From: Flavonifractor sp. An306
GTDB lineage: Bacteria > Bacillota > Clostridia > Oscillospirales > Oscillospiraceae
Length of the DNA stretch: 47,041 bases
NCBI RefSeq assembly: GCF_002159455.1
Contig: NZ_NFIQ01000025.1
Coordinates: 1 to 47,041 of the forward strand
Direction: 5' to 3'
Below are positions 1 to 9,034 of the stretch, in pieces; the stretch's first letter is position 1, and every line of letters begins with the position of its first letter. The notes below the pieces were generated by a model that was not told where the DNA came from, did no database searches, and saw nothing but the letters and a program-made list of their open reading frames with translations. A program made the translations under genes and the position numbers.

Positions 1-2
1 CC

Positions 3-1034
3 GTCACCGCCGCCCTTCACGCCCCCACCGCCGCCATCTGCTCCCCCTGGGAGTACGGCCTGGCTCTGGCGGAGACGGCGGTGCGCAACGGCGCCGAGCT
101 CCAGCTGGAGACCGCTGTTACCGGCCTGACTCCCACGGAAGAGGGCTGGCGGGTGGAGACCAACCGGGGCGTGCTGGAGGCCCGGTATGTGGTCAACGCC
201 GCCGGTCTGGACGCCCAGGCCATCCATGAGATGGCCGCCCCGCCCTCCTTTGCCATCCATCCCTCCCGGGGCCAGTACTTCCTGCTGGACAAGAGCGAAG
301 GCGGCCGGGTGGGCCGGGTGATCTTCCAGTGCCCCAACGAGAAGGGCAAGGGCGTGCTGGTGTCCCCCACCGTCCACGGCAACCTGATTGTGGGCCCCGA
401 CGCCGAGCCGGTGGAGGGGGACGACACCTCCACCACCAGCGCCGGACTGGCCTTCGTGCGGGAGACCGCCCTGCGCTCGGTGCCGTCGGTGGATTTCCGC
501 ACCTCCATCCGCAACTTCGCCGGGGTGCGCGCCTCCACCGGCGCTAAGGACTTTATCATTGAGCTGTCCGCTCCCCATTTCCTGGATCTGGCGGGCATCT
601 GCTCTCCCGGCCTGTCCGCCGCCCCCGCCATCGGGGAGTACGCTGTGGAGCTGCTGGGCCAGGCGGGTCTGGCCCTGGAGCGGAAGGCGGACTTCCAGGC
701 CAGCCGGAAGCGCATCCGGTTCCGGGAGATGTCCCCGGAGGAGAAGGCCAAGCTGGTGGCCGAGCATCCGGCCTACGGCCGGGTGATCTGCCGGTGCGAG
801 ACCGTCACCGAGGGGGAGATTCTGGACGCGCTGGCCGGTCCCATCCCGCCCCGGTCGGTGGACGGGGTGAAGCGCCGGGCGGGCGCCGGTCTGGGCCGCT
901 GCCAGGGCGGCTTCTGCGGCCCCCGTGTGGTGGAGCTGCTGGCCCGGGAACAGCACCGCTCTCCCGGAGACATTCCCCAGGAGCGGGCCGGCTCCTGGCT
1001 GCTGGTCCGTGAGACGAAAGGAGGGGCGCGCTGA
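3..1034 (+). CDS. GlpA-like FAD-dependent oxidoreductase with C-terminal BFD [2Fe-2S] domain (5' truncated)
   Basis: The reading frame is open from base 3, so the N-terminus, including the FAD-binding GxGxxG, lies outside the window. The visible part has the substrate-domain signature HAPTAAICSPWEYGLALA and a C-terminal Cys cluster (CRC, then CQGGFC about 50 residues later) typical of BFD-like [2Fe-2S] domains. This is the arrangement of anaerobic glycerol-3-phosphate dehydrogenase (GlpA/GlpO-like, COG0579) proteins of clostridia. The expected role is oxidation of glycerol-3-phosphate to dihydroxyacetone phosphate. Its stop overlaps the next start by one base (TGATG), so the two genes are translationally coupled. 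The family is clear; the substrate is inferred from the glpK neighbour. Confidence 0.85.
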   Translation, partial: VTAALHAPTAAICSPWEYGLALAETAVRNGAELQLETAVTGLTPTEEGWRVETNRGVLEARYVVNAAGLDAQAIHEMAAPPSFAIHPSRGQYFLLDKSEGGRVGRVIFQCPNEKGKGVLVSPTVHGNLIVGPDAEPVEGDDTSTTSAGLAFVRETALRSVPSVDFRTSIRNFAGVRASTGAKDFIIELSAPHFLDLAGICSPGLSAAPAIGEYAVELLGQAGLALERKADFQASRKRIRFREMSPEEKAKLVAEHPAYGRVICRCETVTEGEILDALAGPIPPRSVDGVKRRAGAGLGRCQGGFCGPRVVELLAREQHRSPGDIPQERAGSWLLVRETKGGAR

Positions 1035-2293
1035 TGTATGATCTGATTGTGCTTGGCGGCGGCCCGGCCGGTCTGGCCGGGGCCTGCGCCGCGTGGGAGG
1101 CCGGCCTGCGCCGCATTTTGATTGTGGAGCGGGACAAGGAACTGGGCGGCATCCTCAACCAGTGTATCCACAACGGCTTCGGCCTGCACTACTTTAAAGA
1201 AGAGCTCACCGGCCCGGAGTACGCCGGGCGGTTTGTGCGGATGCTTCAGGACACCGGCGTGGAGGTGCGCCTGGACACCATGGCCCTGGAGGTCACCCCC
1301 GACCGGAAGGTACATATGGTGGGCAAGGAGACGGGCTACCGGGTGGAGGAGGCCAAGAGCATCCTGCTGGCCATGGGCTGCCGGGAGCGCACCCGAGGAG
1401 CCATCGCCATCCCCGGTACCCGGCCCGCCGGCATCTTCACCGCCGGAGCGGCCCAGCGGTATGTGAACATGGAGGGCTGGCTCCCCGGTAAGCGGGTGGT
1501 CATCCTGGGCAGCGGCGACATCGGCCTCATTATGGCCCGGCGGATGACCCTGGAGGGGGCCAAGGTGCTGGCCTGCGTGGAGGTCATGCCCTACTCCGGC
1601 GGCCTGAACCGGAACATTGTCCAGTGCCTCCACGACTACGACATTCCCCTCTACCTCTCCCACACCGTTACGGATATCCGGGGCAGAGACCGGGTGGAGC
1701 AGGTGGTGGTGTCCCAGGTGGACGACCGGCGGCAGCCCATTCCCGGCACCGAAATGGTGTTTGACTGCGACACCCTGCTGCTCTCCGTGGGCCTGATCCC
1801 GGAGAACGAGCTGACCCGCCAGGCGGGCATCCAGATCGACCCCCGCACCAACGGGGCGATCGTCTGGGAGAATATGGAGACCTCTCTGCCCGGCGTGTTT
1901 GCCTCGGGCAACGTGGCCCACGTCCACGATCTGGTGGACTTCGTCACCGCCGAGAGCCAGCGGGCGGGAAAGGCCGCCGCCCAATATGTCCAGGAGGGTC
2001 CGGGAGAGAGCCAGCCCGTTCTGGAAGTGAAGAACGGGGACGGCGTAAGCTACACCGTGCCCCAGCACATCCGGCCCGGCCGGGTGGAAAAGGCCTGCGA
2101 CCTGTTTTTCCGGGTGAACCGGGTGTGCGGCCCCAGCCGCATTCTGGTCACCTCCGGCGGCGCTCAGGTGGCCGCCTATTCCAGAGACTATCTGGCCCCC
2201 GGCGAGATGGAGCACATTATGCTCCCCCGCAAGCTGCTGGACGGGGCCAGCGGTACGTTGACTGTATCCATTGAGGAGGTGGCGTCCAAATGA
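1034..2293 (+). CDS. NAD(P)/FAD-dependent oxidoreductase, GlpB/GltD-like
   Basis: A 419-aa pyridine nucleotide-disulphide oxidoreductase fold. An N-terminal FAD dinucleotide site (LGGGPAGLAGACAAWEAG, residues about 6-23) is followed by a second Rossmann NAD(P) site near residue 155 (VILGSGDIGLIMARR). A late GVFASGNVAHVHD motif binds the FAD pyrophosphate/ribityl. In clostridial glycerol clusters this protein sits between the GlpA-like dehydrogenase and the DUF1667 protein and probably passes electrons from the dehydrogenase to NAD(P) or another carrier. It overlaps both neighbours (TGATG at 1032 and ATGA at 2290), so the three are likely made as a complex. The exact electron acceptor cannot be read from sequence. 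Confidence 0.88.
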   Translation: MYDLIVLGGGPAGLAGACAAWEAGLRRILIVERDKELGGILNQCIHNGFGLHYFKEELTGPEYAGRFVRMLQDTGVEVRLDTMALEVTPDRKVHMVGKETGYRVEEAKSILLAMGCRERTRGAIAIPGTRPAGIFTAGAAQRYVNMEGWLPGKRVVILGSGDIGLIMARRMTLEGAKVLACVEVMPYSGGLNRNIVQCLHDYDIPLYLSHTVTDIRGRDRVEQVVVSQVDDRRQPIPGTEMVFDCDTLLLSVGLIPENELTRQAGIQIDPRTNGAIVWENMETSLPGVFASGNVAHVHDLVDFVTAESQRAGKAAAQYVQEGPGESQPVLEVKNGDGVSYTVPQHIRPGRVEKACDLFFRVNRVCGPSRILVTSGGAQVAAYSRDYLAPGEMEHIMLPRKLLDGASGTLTVSIEEVASK

Positions 2294-2634
2294 AGGAGCT
2301 TATCTGCATCGTCTGTCCCAAGGGGTGCCATCTGAAGGTGGACGAGGAACAGGATTACGCCGTCACCGGCAACAGCTGCCCCAAGGGGGCGGATTACGGC
2401 AGGGTGGAGCTGACCCATCCCACCCGGGTGGTCACCTCCACCGTCCGCTGTGAGGGCGGGGCCTATCCCCGCTGTCCGGTGAAAACCAACGGTCCCATTC
2501 CCAAGGGGGACATTTTCGCGGCCGTGTCCCTGCTGGACGGGGTGACGGTCAAGGCCCCCGTCCAGGTGGGCCAGGTGGTAGTGGAGAATATCTGTGGCAC
2601 CGGAGTGGACTTTGTGGCCACCCGCAATATGTGA
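2290..2634 (+). CDS. DUF1667 protein (small Cys-rich subunit of the glycerol-3-phosphate oxidoreductase cluster)
   Basis: A 114-aa protein with four N-terminal cysteines (CIVCPKGC, then NSCPKG near residue 30), suggesting a small metal or Fe-S site. DUF1667/COG3862 proteins are found next to GlpA/GlpB-like flavoproteins in Firmicutes and are presumed to be an electron-transfer or assembly subunit. The start overlaps the preceding stop (ATGA at 2290-2293). glpK follows 35 bp downstream with no terminator between. The function is inferred from family context. Confidence 0.85.
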   Translation: MKELICIVCPKGCHLKVDEEQDYAVTGNSCPKGADYGRVELTHPTRVVTSTVRCEGGAYPRCPVKTNGPIPKGDIFAAVSLLDGVTVKAPVQVGQVVVENICGTGVDFVATRNM

Positions 2635-2669
2635 CACAGAATTTATAAAAAAGGAAGGGGCGCAATATT

Positions 2670-4157
2670 ATGGGTACTTACATTCTGGCATTGGATCAAG
2701 GCACCACCAGCTCCCGGGCCATCCTGTTCGACCGGGAACAGAACATTCTGGGCGTGGCCCAGAAGGAGTTCACCCAGTTCTACCCCAAGGAGGGCTGGGT
2801 GGAGCACGACCCCATCGAGATCTGGTCCTCCCAGTACGGCGTGATGATGGAGGTCATCGCCCAGGCCGGTGTGACGTCGGCTGAGATCGCCGCCATCGGC
2901 ATCACCAACCAGCGTGAGACCACCATCCTGTGGGACAAGGAGACCGGCCGGCCCATCCACAACGCCATCGTGTGGCAGTGCCGCCGGACGGCGGACATCG
3001 TGGATAAGCTGCGGGCCGACGGCCTGGAGGACCACATCCGCCGGACCACCGGCCTGGTGCCCGACGCCTACTTCTCCGCCACCAAGATCAAGTGGATCCT
3101 GGACCGGGTGGAGGGCGCCAGGGAGAAGGCCCGCCGGGGCGAGATCCTGTTCGGCACGGTGGACACCTGGCTGCTGTGGAAGCTCACCAACGGGGCGGTC
3201 CACGCCACCGACGTGACCAACGCCTCCCGCACCATGCTCTACGACATCCGCAAGCTGGACTGGGACGACACCCTGCTCCAGGCTCTGAACATCCCCCGGG
3301 CCATGCTGCCCCAGGTCCGCTCCTCCAGCGAGATCTACGGCTACACCGACATCCAGGGCGTCCAGATCCCCATTTCCGGCATAGCGGGCGACCAGCAGGC
3401 CGCTCTGTTCGGCCAGGGCTGCTTCTCCTCCGGCGACGCCAAGAACACCTACGGCACCGGCTGCTTCCTGCTGATGAACACCGGCGAGACCCCCTGCGAG
3501 AGCCGCAACGGCCTGCTGACCACCATCGCGGTGGGCCTGAACGGCAAGGTGCAGTACGCCCTGGAGGGCTCGGTGTTTGTAGGCGGCGCGGTGATCCAGT
3601 GGCTGCGGGACGAGATGCGCTTCTTCGCCGAGAGCCGGGACGCGGAGTATTACGCTCAGAAGGTGTCCGATAACGGCGGGGTGTACCTGGTGCCCGCCTT
3701 CACCGGCCTGGGCGCCCCCTACTGGGATATGTACGCCCGTGGCGTCCTGGTGGGCATCACCCGGGGCACCCAGCGGGAGCACATCATCCGGGCGGCTCAG
3801 GAGTCCATCGCCTACCAGGTGGCCGATCTGGTCCACGCCATGGAGAGCGACACCGGCGTGCCTCTCACCAACCTGAAGGCCGACGGCGGCGCCAGCCGGG
3901 ATATGTTCCTGATGCAGTTCCAGGCGGACATTCTGGACCGCCAGGTGCTCCGCCCCGCCATCCGGGAGACCACCGCTCTGGGCGCGGCCTATCTGGCCGG
4001 TCTGGCCACCAACGTGTGGTCCAGCACGGAGGAGCTCAGCCGCCTGTGGCGGTGCGACACCGCGTTCACCCCCGCCATGGAAGCCGCCAATCGGGAAAAG
4101 CTGATGGGCGACTGGCACCGGGCGGTGGAGCGCTGCCGCGGATGGGCCAACCGCTAA
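2670..4157 (+). CDS. glpK: Glycerol kinase
   Basis: A 495-aa FGGY kinase of normal family length that phosphorylates glycerol to sn-glycerol-3-phosphate with ATP in the cytosol. The N-terminal phosphate loop is [13 protein letters not shown]. The FGGY signature region is [20 protein letters not shown], and the C-terminal adenosine-binding segment is DGGASRDMF. The start is set by AAGGAAGGGG about 10 bases upstream. It is last in the operon and feeds the upstream dehydrogenase components. A strong hairpin terminator follows within 20 bp. Confidence 0.97.
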   Translation: MGTYILALDQGTTSSRAILFDREQNILGVAQKEFTQFYPKEGWVEHDPIEIWSSQYGVMMEVIAQAGVTSAEIAAIGITNQRETTILWDKETGRPIHNAIVWQCRRTADIVDKLRADGLEDHIRRTTGLVPDAYFSATKIKWILDRVEGAREKARRGEILFGTVDTWLLWKLTNGAVHATDVTNASRTMLYDIRKLDWDDTLLQALNIPRAMLPQVRSSSEIYGYTDIQGVQIPISGIAGDQQAALFGQGCFSSGDAKNTYGTGCFLLMNTGETPCESRNGLLTTIAVGLNGKVQYALEGSVFVGGAVIQWLRDEMRFFAESRDAEYYAQKVSDNGGVYLVPAFTGLGAPYWDMYARGVLVGITRGTQREHIIRAAQESIAYQVADLVHAMESDTGVPLTNLKADGGASRDMFLMQFQADILDRQVLRPAIRETTALGAAYLAGLATNVWSSTEELSRLWRCDTAFTPAMEAANREKLMGDWHRAVERCRGWANR

Positions 4158-4176
4158 GTTCACAGATAACCTGATC

Positions 4177-4217
4177 AGCCGCCCCCGGGCGCCCTTCCGG
4201 CGCCCGGGGGCGGCTTT
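4177..4217 (+). terminator. Rho-independent terminator after glpK
   Basis: A perfect 17-bp GC stem (4177-4193 with 4199-4215) closes on a 5-base loop (CTTCC) and ends in a short TTT. It lies 20 bp past the glpK stop and separates the glycerol operon from the replication-type gene downstream. Confidence 0.85.
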
Positions 4218-4286
4218 ACAAACGGCTGGGATTGTCCTAAAATGGAAAGCAGTACCACGAAAACGCCACTGGAGGAGGGAGAGCAC

Positions 4287-6335
4287 ATGGCTCAGCCCCA
4301 AAGCGCCGCGCCCCTCAGCGCCCTGCTGCTGGATGAGGCGGAATTTGGCTCAGACGCCCTTTTGCGGGCCCACCCCTGCGTCAGCACCGGCTTTCCGGCC
4401 CTGGACAGGCTGCTGGGCGGGGGGCTCTCTCCCGGCCTGACCGTGCTGGGGGCCAGCCCCGGCCTGGGGAAATCCACCCTGGCGCTGAACATCGCCCAGC
4501 ATGCCGCCGCCCACGGCAGCCCGGTCCGCTACTACTCCTATGAGATGCCCCCCAAGCGGCTGGGGATGAAGCTGATCACCCGGGAGAACTTCCTCCGGGG
4601 CGGCAGCCCGCTGTTTTCGGTGAAGGACCTGTTTGACGCGGACACCCTCCGGGGCTGGACCGACGGCTGGGAGGCTTACCGGCAGGCCCGGCGGCAGGTG
4701 GCAGAGCGGTTGGACCGGCTCTACATCATCGACTGCGACGCCGGCGGGAAGGCCTACACCGCCGAGGACATCCGGGCCGACTTTTTCCGCTTTATGGAGG
4801 AGCAGGGCGGGACCGGGGGAATGCCCCTGCTCATTGTGGACTATCTGCAGATTCTCCCTCTGGAGGACGGGGTCCGGGTCAGCGACGCCCGCCAGGCGGT
4901 GGACCACAACGTGCGCAAAATGACCGCCCTGTCCAAGGCCTTCGGCGGGGTGGCGGTGCTGCTCATCAGCTCCCTGGGGCGCAGCTCCTACAAGATCCCG
5001 GTGCAGATCGACTCCTTCAAGGAGTCCGGCTCCATTGAATTTTCGGCGGACACCCTGCTGGGCATCCAGTTCTCCGCCTGCCAGGGGCAGGACGGCTCCC
5101 CCAACCGGGAGTGGAACATGATCCAGGAGAAGGACAAGAACCCCCGGGAGATGGACCTGGTGGTGCTCAAGCAGCGCTACGGCGAAACCGGCAAGGTCCC
5201 CTTCCTGTACTACGCCGCCTACGACTGCTTTACCGAGGCCGGGGACCGTCCGCCGGCGCCCCCCCTTCCCCGGACGGAGGAGGCCCCTCCGGCCCAGGCC
5301 GCCGCCCCGAGCCAGACGGCCGCTCCAGTCCCAACGGCCGCTCCGCTCTCTGAGCCGCCGGCGGCGGAGCAGGCGGAGGCAGCCGAGGAGATACCGCTGG
5401 TGGAGGAGGCTGTCCGCCCCCGGACCCAGGGGCTGGAAAAGGCCTGCATGAACAACACCATGATCGCCCACAGCCTGCGGGGCGGCGGCGGGGTCCCCGG
5501 AGAGGAGCAGAGCTGCCGGGTCATTCCCGCCAAGGGCATTTCCACCCGCTACACCATTTCGGCGGAGCTGTCCTGCGGCGACTGCGACGTGGCCGACGCA
5601 GTGTACTCCCTCTTTTTGACGGAGAAGTATTTTTCGCCGGAAAACAGCTTTTCCCTCCGGCGGCTGCTCACCCTGCTCACCGGGGACAGCCGGCAGACCC
5701 TGACCGCCCGGCGGCGGGACACCCTGTTGGCCAGCCTGGACCGGCTCCAGGGGGCCACCCTTTCCATCCGCTGCGGGGAGGAGCTGGAGGCCAGGGGCAT
5801 GGACCGGAAATACGAAAAGGCCGGCTTTGATCAGCCCCGGAGCTTCCTGCGGCTGGCCCAGCACAACGGGCGGTACTATTTCCCCTCGGTGCAGCTGGCG
5901 GAGGTGCTGCCCCTGTACGCCTATGCCACCATGACGGGGCAGGTGATCTCCTTCCCCACCGCCCTGCTGAGCGCCCGGCCGGGGCCGGGCAAAAAGCCCC
6001 TCAGCAGCACCGCCGAGGCCATTGCCATCCGGCATTTTCTCATCTACCGGCTGGAGGTGGTACGCAACCGGAAGAGCCCCCAGGAGCAGCACAAAATGCG
6101 CACCATCGCCCTGGGGCGGGACTCCCAGCTCTTCCGGCTCCTCCGGATCCGGCGGGAGGACTACAGCAGTGCCGACTGGAGCCGCCGGTGCCGCCGGGTG
6201 GCCGGACTGGTGGCGGACGCCCTGGAGGCTTTCCGGCAGACGGGCTACATCCAGGGCTATGTGTTCCACGAGGAGAGCAGCGTCACCGTCTCCGGCGCCG
6301 TGGCCGACCCGTGGACCCTGGATTACGAACCATAA
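4287..6335 (+). CDS. DnaB-like RecA-fold helicase fused to a Rep-like C-terminal region
   Basis: A 682-aa protein. Residues about 30-315 match the C-terminal ATPase domain of replicative DnaB helicases: Walker A GASPGLGKST (55-64), Walker B LLIVDYLQIL (181-190), then a GVAVLLISSLGRSS sensor strand. The usual DnaB N-terminal primase-binding domain is absent. A Pro/Ala-rich linker (about 320-370) leads to a basic C-terminal part (about 410-680) with winged-helix-like segments such as SLRRLLTLLTGDSRQTLTAR. By eye these resemble plasmid or phage initiator (Rep) proteins; that part is inference. The start is ATG 4287, behind GGAGGAGGGAG; an in-frame ATG at 4242 has no ribosome site. It converges on the VirD4/ClpP operon and suggests a plasmid-derived element. 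Confidence 0.75.
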   Translation: MAQPQSAAPLSALLLDEAEFGSDALLRAHPCVSTGFPALDRLLGGGLSPGLTVLGASPGLGKSTLALNIAQHAAAHGSPVRYYSYEMPPKRLGMKLITRENFLRGGSPLFSVKDLFDADTLRGWTDGWEAYRQARRQVAERLDRLYIIDCDAGGKAYTAEDIRADFFRFMEEQGGTGGMPLLIVDYLQILPLEDGVRVSDARQAVDHNVRKMTALSKAFGGVAVLLISSLGRSSYKIPVQIDSFKESGSIEFSADTLLGIQFSACQGQDGSPNREWNMIQEKDKNPREMDLVVLKQRYGETGKVPFLYYAAYDCFTEAGDRPPAPPLPRTEEAPPAQAAAPSQTAAPVPTAAPLSEPPAAEQAEAAEEIPLVEEAVRPRTQGLEKACMNNTMIAHSLRGGGGVPGEEQSCRVIPAKGISTRYTISAELSCGDCDVADAVYSLFLTEKYFSPENSFSLRRLLTLLTGDSRQTLTARRRDTLLASLDRLQGATLSIRCGEELEARGMDRKYEKAGFDQPRSFLRLAQHNGRYYFPSVQLAEVLPLYAYATMTGQVISFPTALLSARPGPGKKPLSSTAEAIAIRHFLIYRLEVVRNRKSPQEQHKMRTIALGRDSQLFRLLRIRREDYSSADWSRRCRRVAGLVADALEAFRQTGYIQGYVFHEESSVTVSGAVADPWTLDYEP

Positions 6336-6342
6336 ACGCCAG

Positions 6343-6378
6343 CAGGCGGGACCGTCTCCGGGCGGTCCCGCCTGTTTT
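6343..6378. terminator. Hairpin terminator between convergent genes
   Basis: A 12-bp GC stem (6343-6354 with 6363-6374) is followed by TTTT on the + strand, right after the helicase stop. It also lies just past the end of the opposing operon, so it may work both ways, more strongly on +. Confidence 0.7.
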
Positions 6379-6388
6379 CCTGTACGGC

Positions 6389-6739
6389 TCACTCTGGCAG
6401 ACACCCCCCTTCCGGCCCGTAGGGGCACGTATAGCAGTCCCCGGGGCACTCCACCTCCTGGGCCACGCCGCAGCTGCCGCAGTAGTTGCACGCCTGGCAG
6501 TCCTGCTGGCAGAAGGGGTAGTTGCCGTCGCAGAGCAGCGGCTCGTCATCCGGCTCCTCGTACGGCTCGTCCCAGTCGTCTCGGCCGTCGTCCTCCGGCG
6601 GGGGGCAGCCGAAGAGCCGGTAATCCGCCAGGAGGAAGGGGTCTTGCGGCTCCTCCCAGCCGTCGCCGAACAGCGCCCGGTCATAGGCCTCGTCCAGGGG
6701 CAGGTCCTCCCCCAGGATTTCCTCCCAATCAATTCCCAT
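6389..6739 (-). CDS. Acidic, cysteine-rich small protein
   Basis: A 116-aa protein starting at an ATG behind AAAGGAGG. The N-terminal 70 residues are very acidic (Asp/Glu plus aromatic residues, for example GIDWEEILGEDLPLDEAYD). The C-terminal third carries nine Cys in CxxDC/CxxC/CGSC-like clusters ending CPGDCYTCPYGPEGG, consistent with a small metal (Zn or Fe-S) knuckle. I do not recognise a family. It is the last gene of the island operon. A second long frame over the same bases lacks its composition and is judged a shadow. Confidence 0.65.
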   Translation of the reverse strand: MGIDWEEILGEDLPLDEAYDRALFGDGWEEPQDPFLLADYRLFGCPPPEDDGRDDWDEPYEEPDDEPLLCDGNYPFCQQDCQACNYCGSCGVAQEVECPGDCYTCPYGPEGGCLPE

Positions 6740-6793
6740 GAGAATCGCCTCCTTTCCGGTGGTTTTGATTTTTGTTGTGTTCGATATGGTAGT

Positions 6794-7159
6794 TCATATG
6801 GATTCTCCTTCCGTATATTCGTATTGATAGGTCAGCCCCAGTCCGTCCAGGTAGTCCTTCAGGGGCCGTTCCGGCCACGAGAGCTCAAACTCCCGGGCGA
6901 TGCGCTGCTCGGGCCGGTCGCCGGAGGCACGGCTCAGGGCGGCCAGCAGCTTTTCCGCCTCGCCGGCCTCCAGGATGTAGCGGTATTCCGCCCCCATCCG
7001 GATCGGGCGGTCCCTGGGGAAGCGCAGGGGGGTGGCGCCAGTGAGCTGCAGCCGCTCCCCCCGCACCTCCACCAGCAGGTAGGACAGGGGCTCCCCGGTG
7101 TAGGCGGCGGGTCCTCTGGCCCGGAGGGCCTCCAGCAGCGGATAGGCCTGCTTGCTCAC
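6794..7159 (-). CDS. Hypothetical protein, 121 aa, coupled to the VirD4-like gene
   Basis: The GTG start overlaps the stop of the upstream VirD4-like gene by four bases (GTGA at 7156-7159), implying translational coupling. The product is soluble, with no membrane segment or signal peptide and mixed alpha/beta character (SYLLVEVRGERLQLTG, then EYRYILEAGEAEKLLAALSR). No known motif was recognised. Its position between the DNA-pumping ATPase and the Cys-rich protein suggests an accessory role in the same island. Confidence 0.6.
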   Translation of the reverse strand: MSKQAYPLLEALRARGPAAYTGEPLSYLLVEVRGERLQLTGATPLRFPRDRPIRMGAEYRYILEAGEAEKLLAALSRASGDRPEQRIAREFELSWPERPLKDYLDGLGLTYQYEYTEGESI

Positions 7160-8427
7160 AGCGCCTCACCCCCCTTCTCCCCGGCGGCCTCCGGCAGTTC
7201 GCCGTAGGCCTCGTGGGTGTGGAGGTCGTACTTGACCACCAGCCGGGGTTTCTGGCCCCTGGTGAAGAGGTAAGCCTGCTCCAGGGGCATGTTGAGGATG
7301 GTGTCCGCCGTCTTGTTGGCCTTGGCGGCAATGTACCGGGCGGTCTCCACGTCCTGGCCCCCCAGGTACAGGCAGTTGTCGCAGTTGTTGATGATGGTCA
7401 TGCTCTTCTCATGGCCGTAGAGGGCGGACAGCTGGGAGATACTCTGGAGGATGATGCTGACGTAGATCTCCCGGGAGCGGATCACCGAGATGAGCTTGTC
7501 GAACTCCGGGATGCAGGCGTTGGTGGCGAAGTCGTCCAGGATGAACCGGACGGGCACGGGCAGCCGGTGGTCGGGGTAATCCTTGTCCGCGCTGGCGCAC
7601 AAGGTCTGGAGGGCCTGGGTGTAGAACAGGTTCACCAGGCCGTCCATGGACCGGTCGGTGTCGCTGATGGTGAGAAAGACCGCCGTCTTTTCCCGGCCCA
7701 TGGCCTTGATGTCCACCCGCCGCCCGCTGCGGTACATCTGCATGGGGCCGTCGTAGGACAGGGCCCCCAGTGCCCGGGAGACGAAGGCCTGGATGCTGGA
7801 GTCGGTCTTTTCCGAGTTCTGCACCACGTTGTAGAGCTGGAACTGGCGGGCGGCGAAGCTGTCAGGCTGCTCCTGGGCCAGCTCCTGGAGCAGCTGGCCG
7901 TAGATGCGCTGGCCCAGCCCGCCGCTGCCGTCGGTGGCCGTGAAGAGCCGCACCACGTAGTCCAGGGTGTGCTCTGCTCGGGGGAGGACTTCCAGCACAT
8001 AGCCCACCAGGCAGGCCAGCAGGGTGCGGGCGCTCTCTTCCCAGAAGGCGTCCCGCTTGTCCCCCAGGGGTACCAGGGCGGCGCACAGGGTCTGGATGTC
8101 CTGCTCCACGTACTTGTCCCGCTTGGGGTCGAAGCGGATGTAATCCAGGGGATTGTAGCCGTCGGAGGCCAGGGTGTCGGTGAAGTCCAGGCTGAACACC
8201 TGGTAGCCCCGCCGCCGGAGGAGGGGGCCCAGCTCCTCCTTCAGGCTGCCCTTGGTGTCGGCGATCACCATGCTCTCGTTGCACTGCATGATGTTGGGCT
8301 TGACGTAGCCCCGGGTCTTGCCGGCGCCGCTGGGGCCGATGATGAGGTCGTTGTTGTTGATGCCGGTGGTGCGGGTGCTGTTGCTGATGAGCTGGCCCTG
8401 GGCCAGAATTCTCTGATTGTCCTGCAT
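7156..8427 (-). CDS. VirD4/TraG-type coupling ATPase lacking the N-terminal membrane anchor
   Basis: A 423-aa AAA ATPase of the type IV coupling-protein family (TraG/VirD4, CD1115-like). It has Walker A GPSGAGKT (31-38), the following ADTKGSLKEE segment, YNPLDYIRF (91-99), Walker B VRFILDDF (293-300) and the conserved IRSREIYVSIILQSISQL. Known members pump DNA or substrates to a type IV secretion channel and are usually about 600 aa with two N-terminal membrane helices. Here the protein begins directly at the ATPase core, so it should be cytosolic. The start (ATG 8427) follows AAGGAG by 8 bases; the frame extends further upstream without a better site. No relaxase or mating-pore genes flank it. 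The family assignment is firm, the function open. Confidence 0.85.
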   Translation of the reverse strand: MQDNQRILAQGQLISNSTRTTGINNNDLIIGPSGAGKTRGYVKPNIMQCNESMVIADTKGSLKEELGPLLRRRGYQVFSLDFTDTLASDGYNPLDYIRFDPKRDKYVEQDIQTLCAALVPLGDKRDAFWEESARTLLACLVGYVLEVLPRAEHTLDYVVRLFTATDGSGGLGQRIYGQLLQELAQEQPDSFAARQFQLYNVVQNSEKTDSSIQAFVSRALGALSYDGPMQMYRSGRRVDIKAMGREKTAVFLTISDTDRSMDGLVNLFYTQALQTLCASADKDYPDHRLPVPVRFILDDFATNACIPEFDKLISVIRSREIYVSIILQSISQLSALYGHEKSMTIINNCDNCLYLGGQDVETARYIAAKANKTADTILNMPLEQAYLFTRGQKPRLVVKYDLHTHEAYGELPEAAGEKGGEAL

Positions 8428-8449
8428 GGTGATGTTCTCCTTTCCAAGG

Positions 8450-9034
8450 TTAGATTTTTTCCACAACGCGGTCGGCCAGGCCGAACTCCACCGCCTCCTG
8501 GGCGTCGAAGTAGGTGTCCTTGGCGGTGGCTTTGTTGATTTGACGCAGGTTTTTGCCGGTGTGCCTGGCCAGAATGGCGCACAGGTCCTTGCGGCACTTG
8601 AGCAGGCGGCCGCTGGTCTCCTGCAGCTGCAGGGCGCTGCCCCCGGCCCCGCCGGAGAGCAGCGGGTCGTGGATCATCACCGTGCCGTGGGGCAGAATCT
8701 CCCGGCGGCTGCCTGCCGCGAAGAGAATGGCGGCCATGCTGGCGGCCATCCCCACGCAGACGGTGCGGACGGGGCAGGAGAGGCTCCGCATCACGTCGTA
8801 GACGGCCAGCCCGCTGTTGACGCTGCCGCCGGGGGAGTTGATGAGCAGGGTAATCTCCCCGGCCGGATCCTCCCGCTCCAGCCAGCGGAGCTGGCGGATG
8901 AGAGAGTAAGCGCTGTCAGGGGTGATTTCGGTGACGCACTCCACCTCCCGGCGGGCCAGCATGTCGTCGGTGATGCGGCAGCTGAAGTATCCGCTGCTGG
9001 TCTCGCGGATAATCATGGGTGTTTCACAGTTCAT
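8450..9034 (-). CDS. ClpP-family serine protease (island copy)
   Basis: A 194-aa ClpP-fold protease. The catalytic triad is complete: Ser99 in GMAASMAA, His122 in VMIHDP and Asp173 in AKDTYF. The oxyanion-region INSPGGSV (66-73) and the adjacent-ring helix residues are present. ClpP forms a barrel that degrades proteins fed by a Clp ATPase; no Clp ATPase gene is nearby, so it must borrow one, act alone, or work with the neighbouring ATPase. The start (ATG 9034) overlaps the upstream stop (ATGA) and has GGAGG 10 bases away. Location in a transfer/replication-type operon suggests an element-borne ClpP rather than housekeeping clpP, which usually pairs with clpX. Confidence 0.9.
   Translation of the reverse strand: MNCETPMIIRETSSGYFSCRITDDMLARREVECVTEITPDSAYSLIRQLRWLEREDPAGEITLLINSPGGSVNSGLAVYDVMRSLSCPVRTVCVGMAASMAAILFAAGSRREILPHGTVMIHDPLLSGGAGGSALQLQETSGRLLKCRKDLCAILARHTGKNLRQINKATAKDTYFDAQEAVEFGLADRVVEKI

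Noticed and set aside
2643-4301. Long open frame antisense to glpK
   Set aside because: Low-complexity His/Gly/Leu/Val translation with no motifs, exactly opposite a clear glycerol kinase; a result of high third-position GC.
4350-6491. 713-codon open frame antisense to the helicase gene
   Set aside because: Composition is that of a reverse-complement shadow; the + strand has Walker motifs and a ribosome site.
6283-6732. 149-codon - strand frame overlapping the Cys-rich protein
   Set aside because: Arg/Ser/Thr-rich shadow without a ribosome site, running into the terminator and the convergent helicase gene; the acidic/Cys frame has AAAGGAGG.
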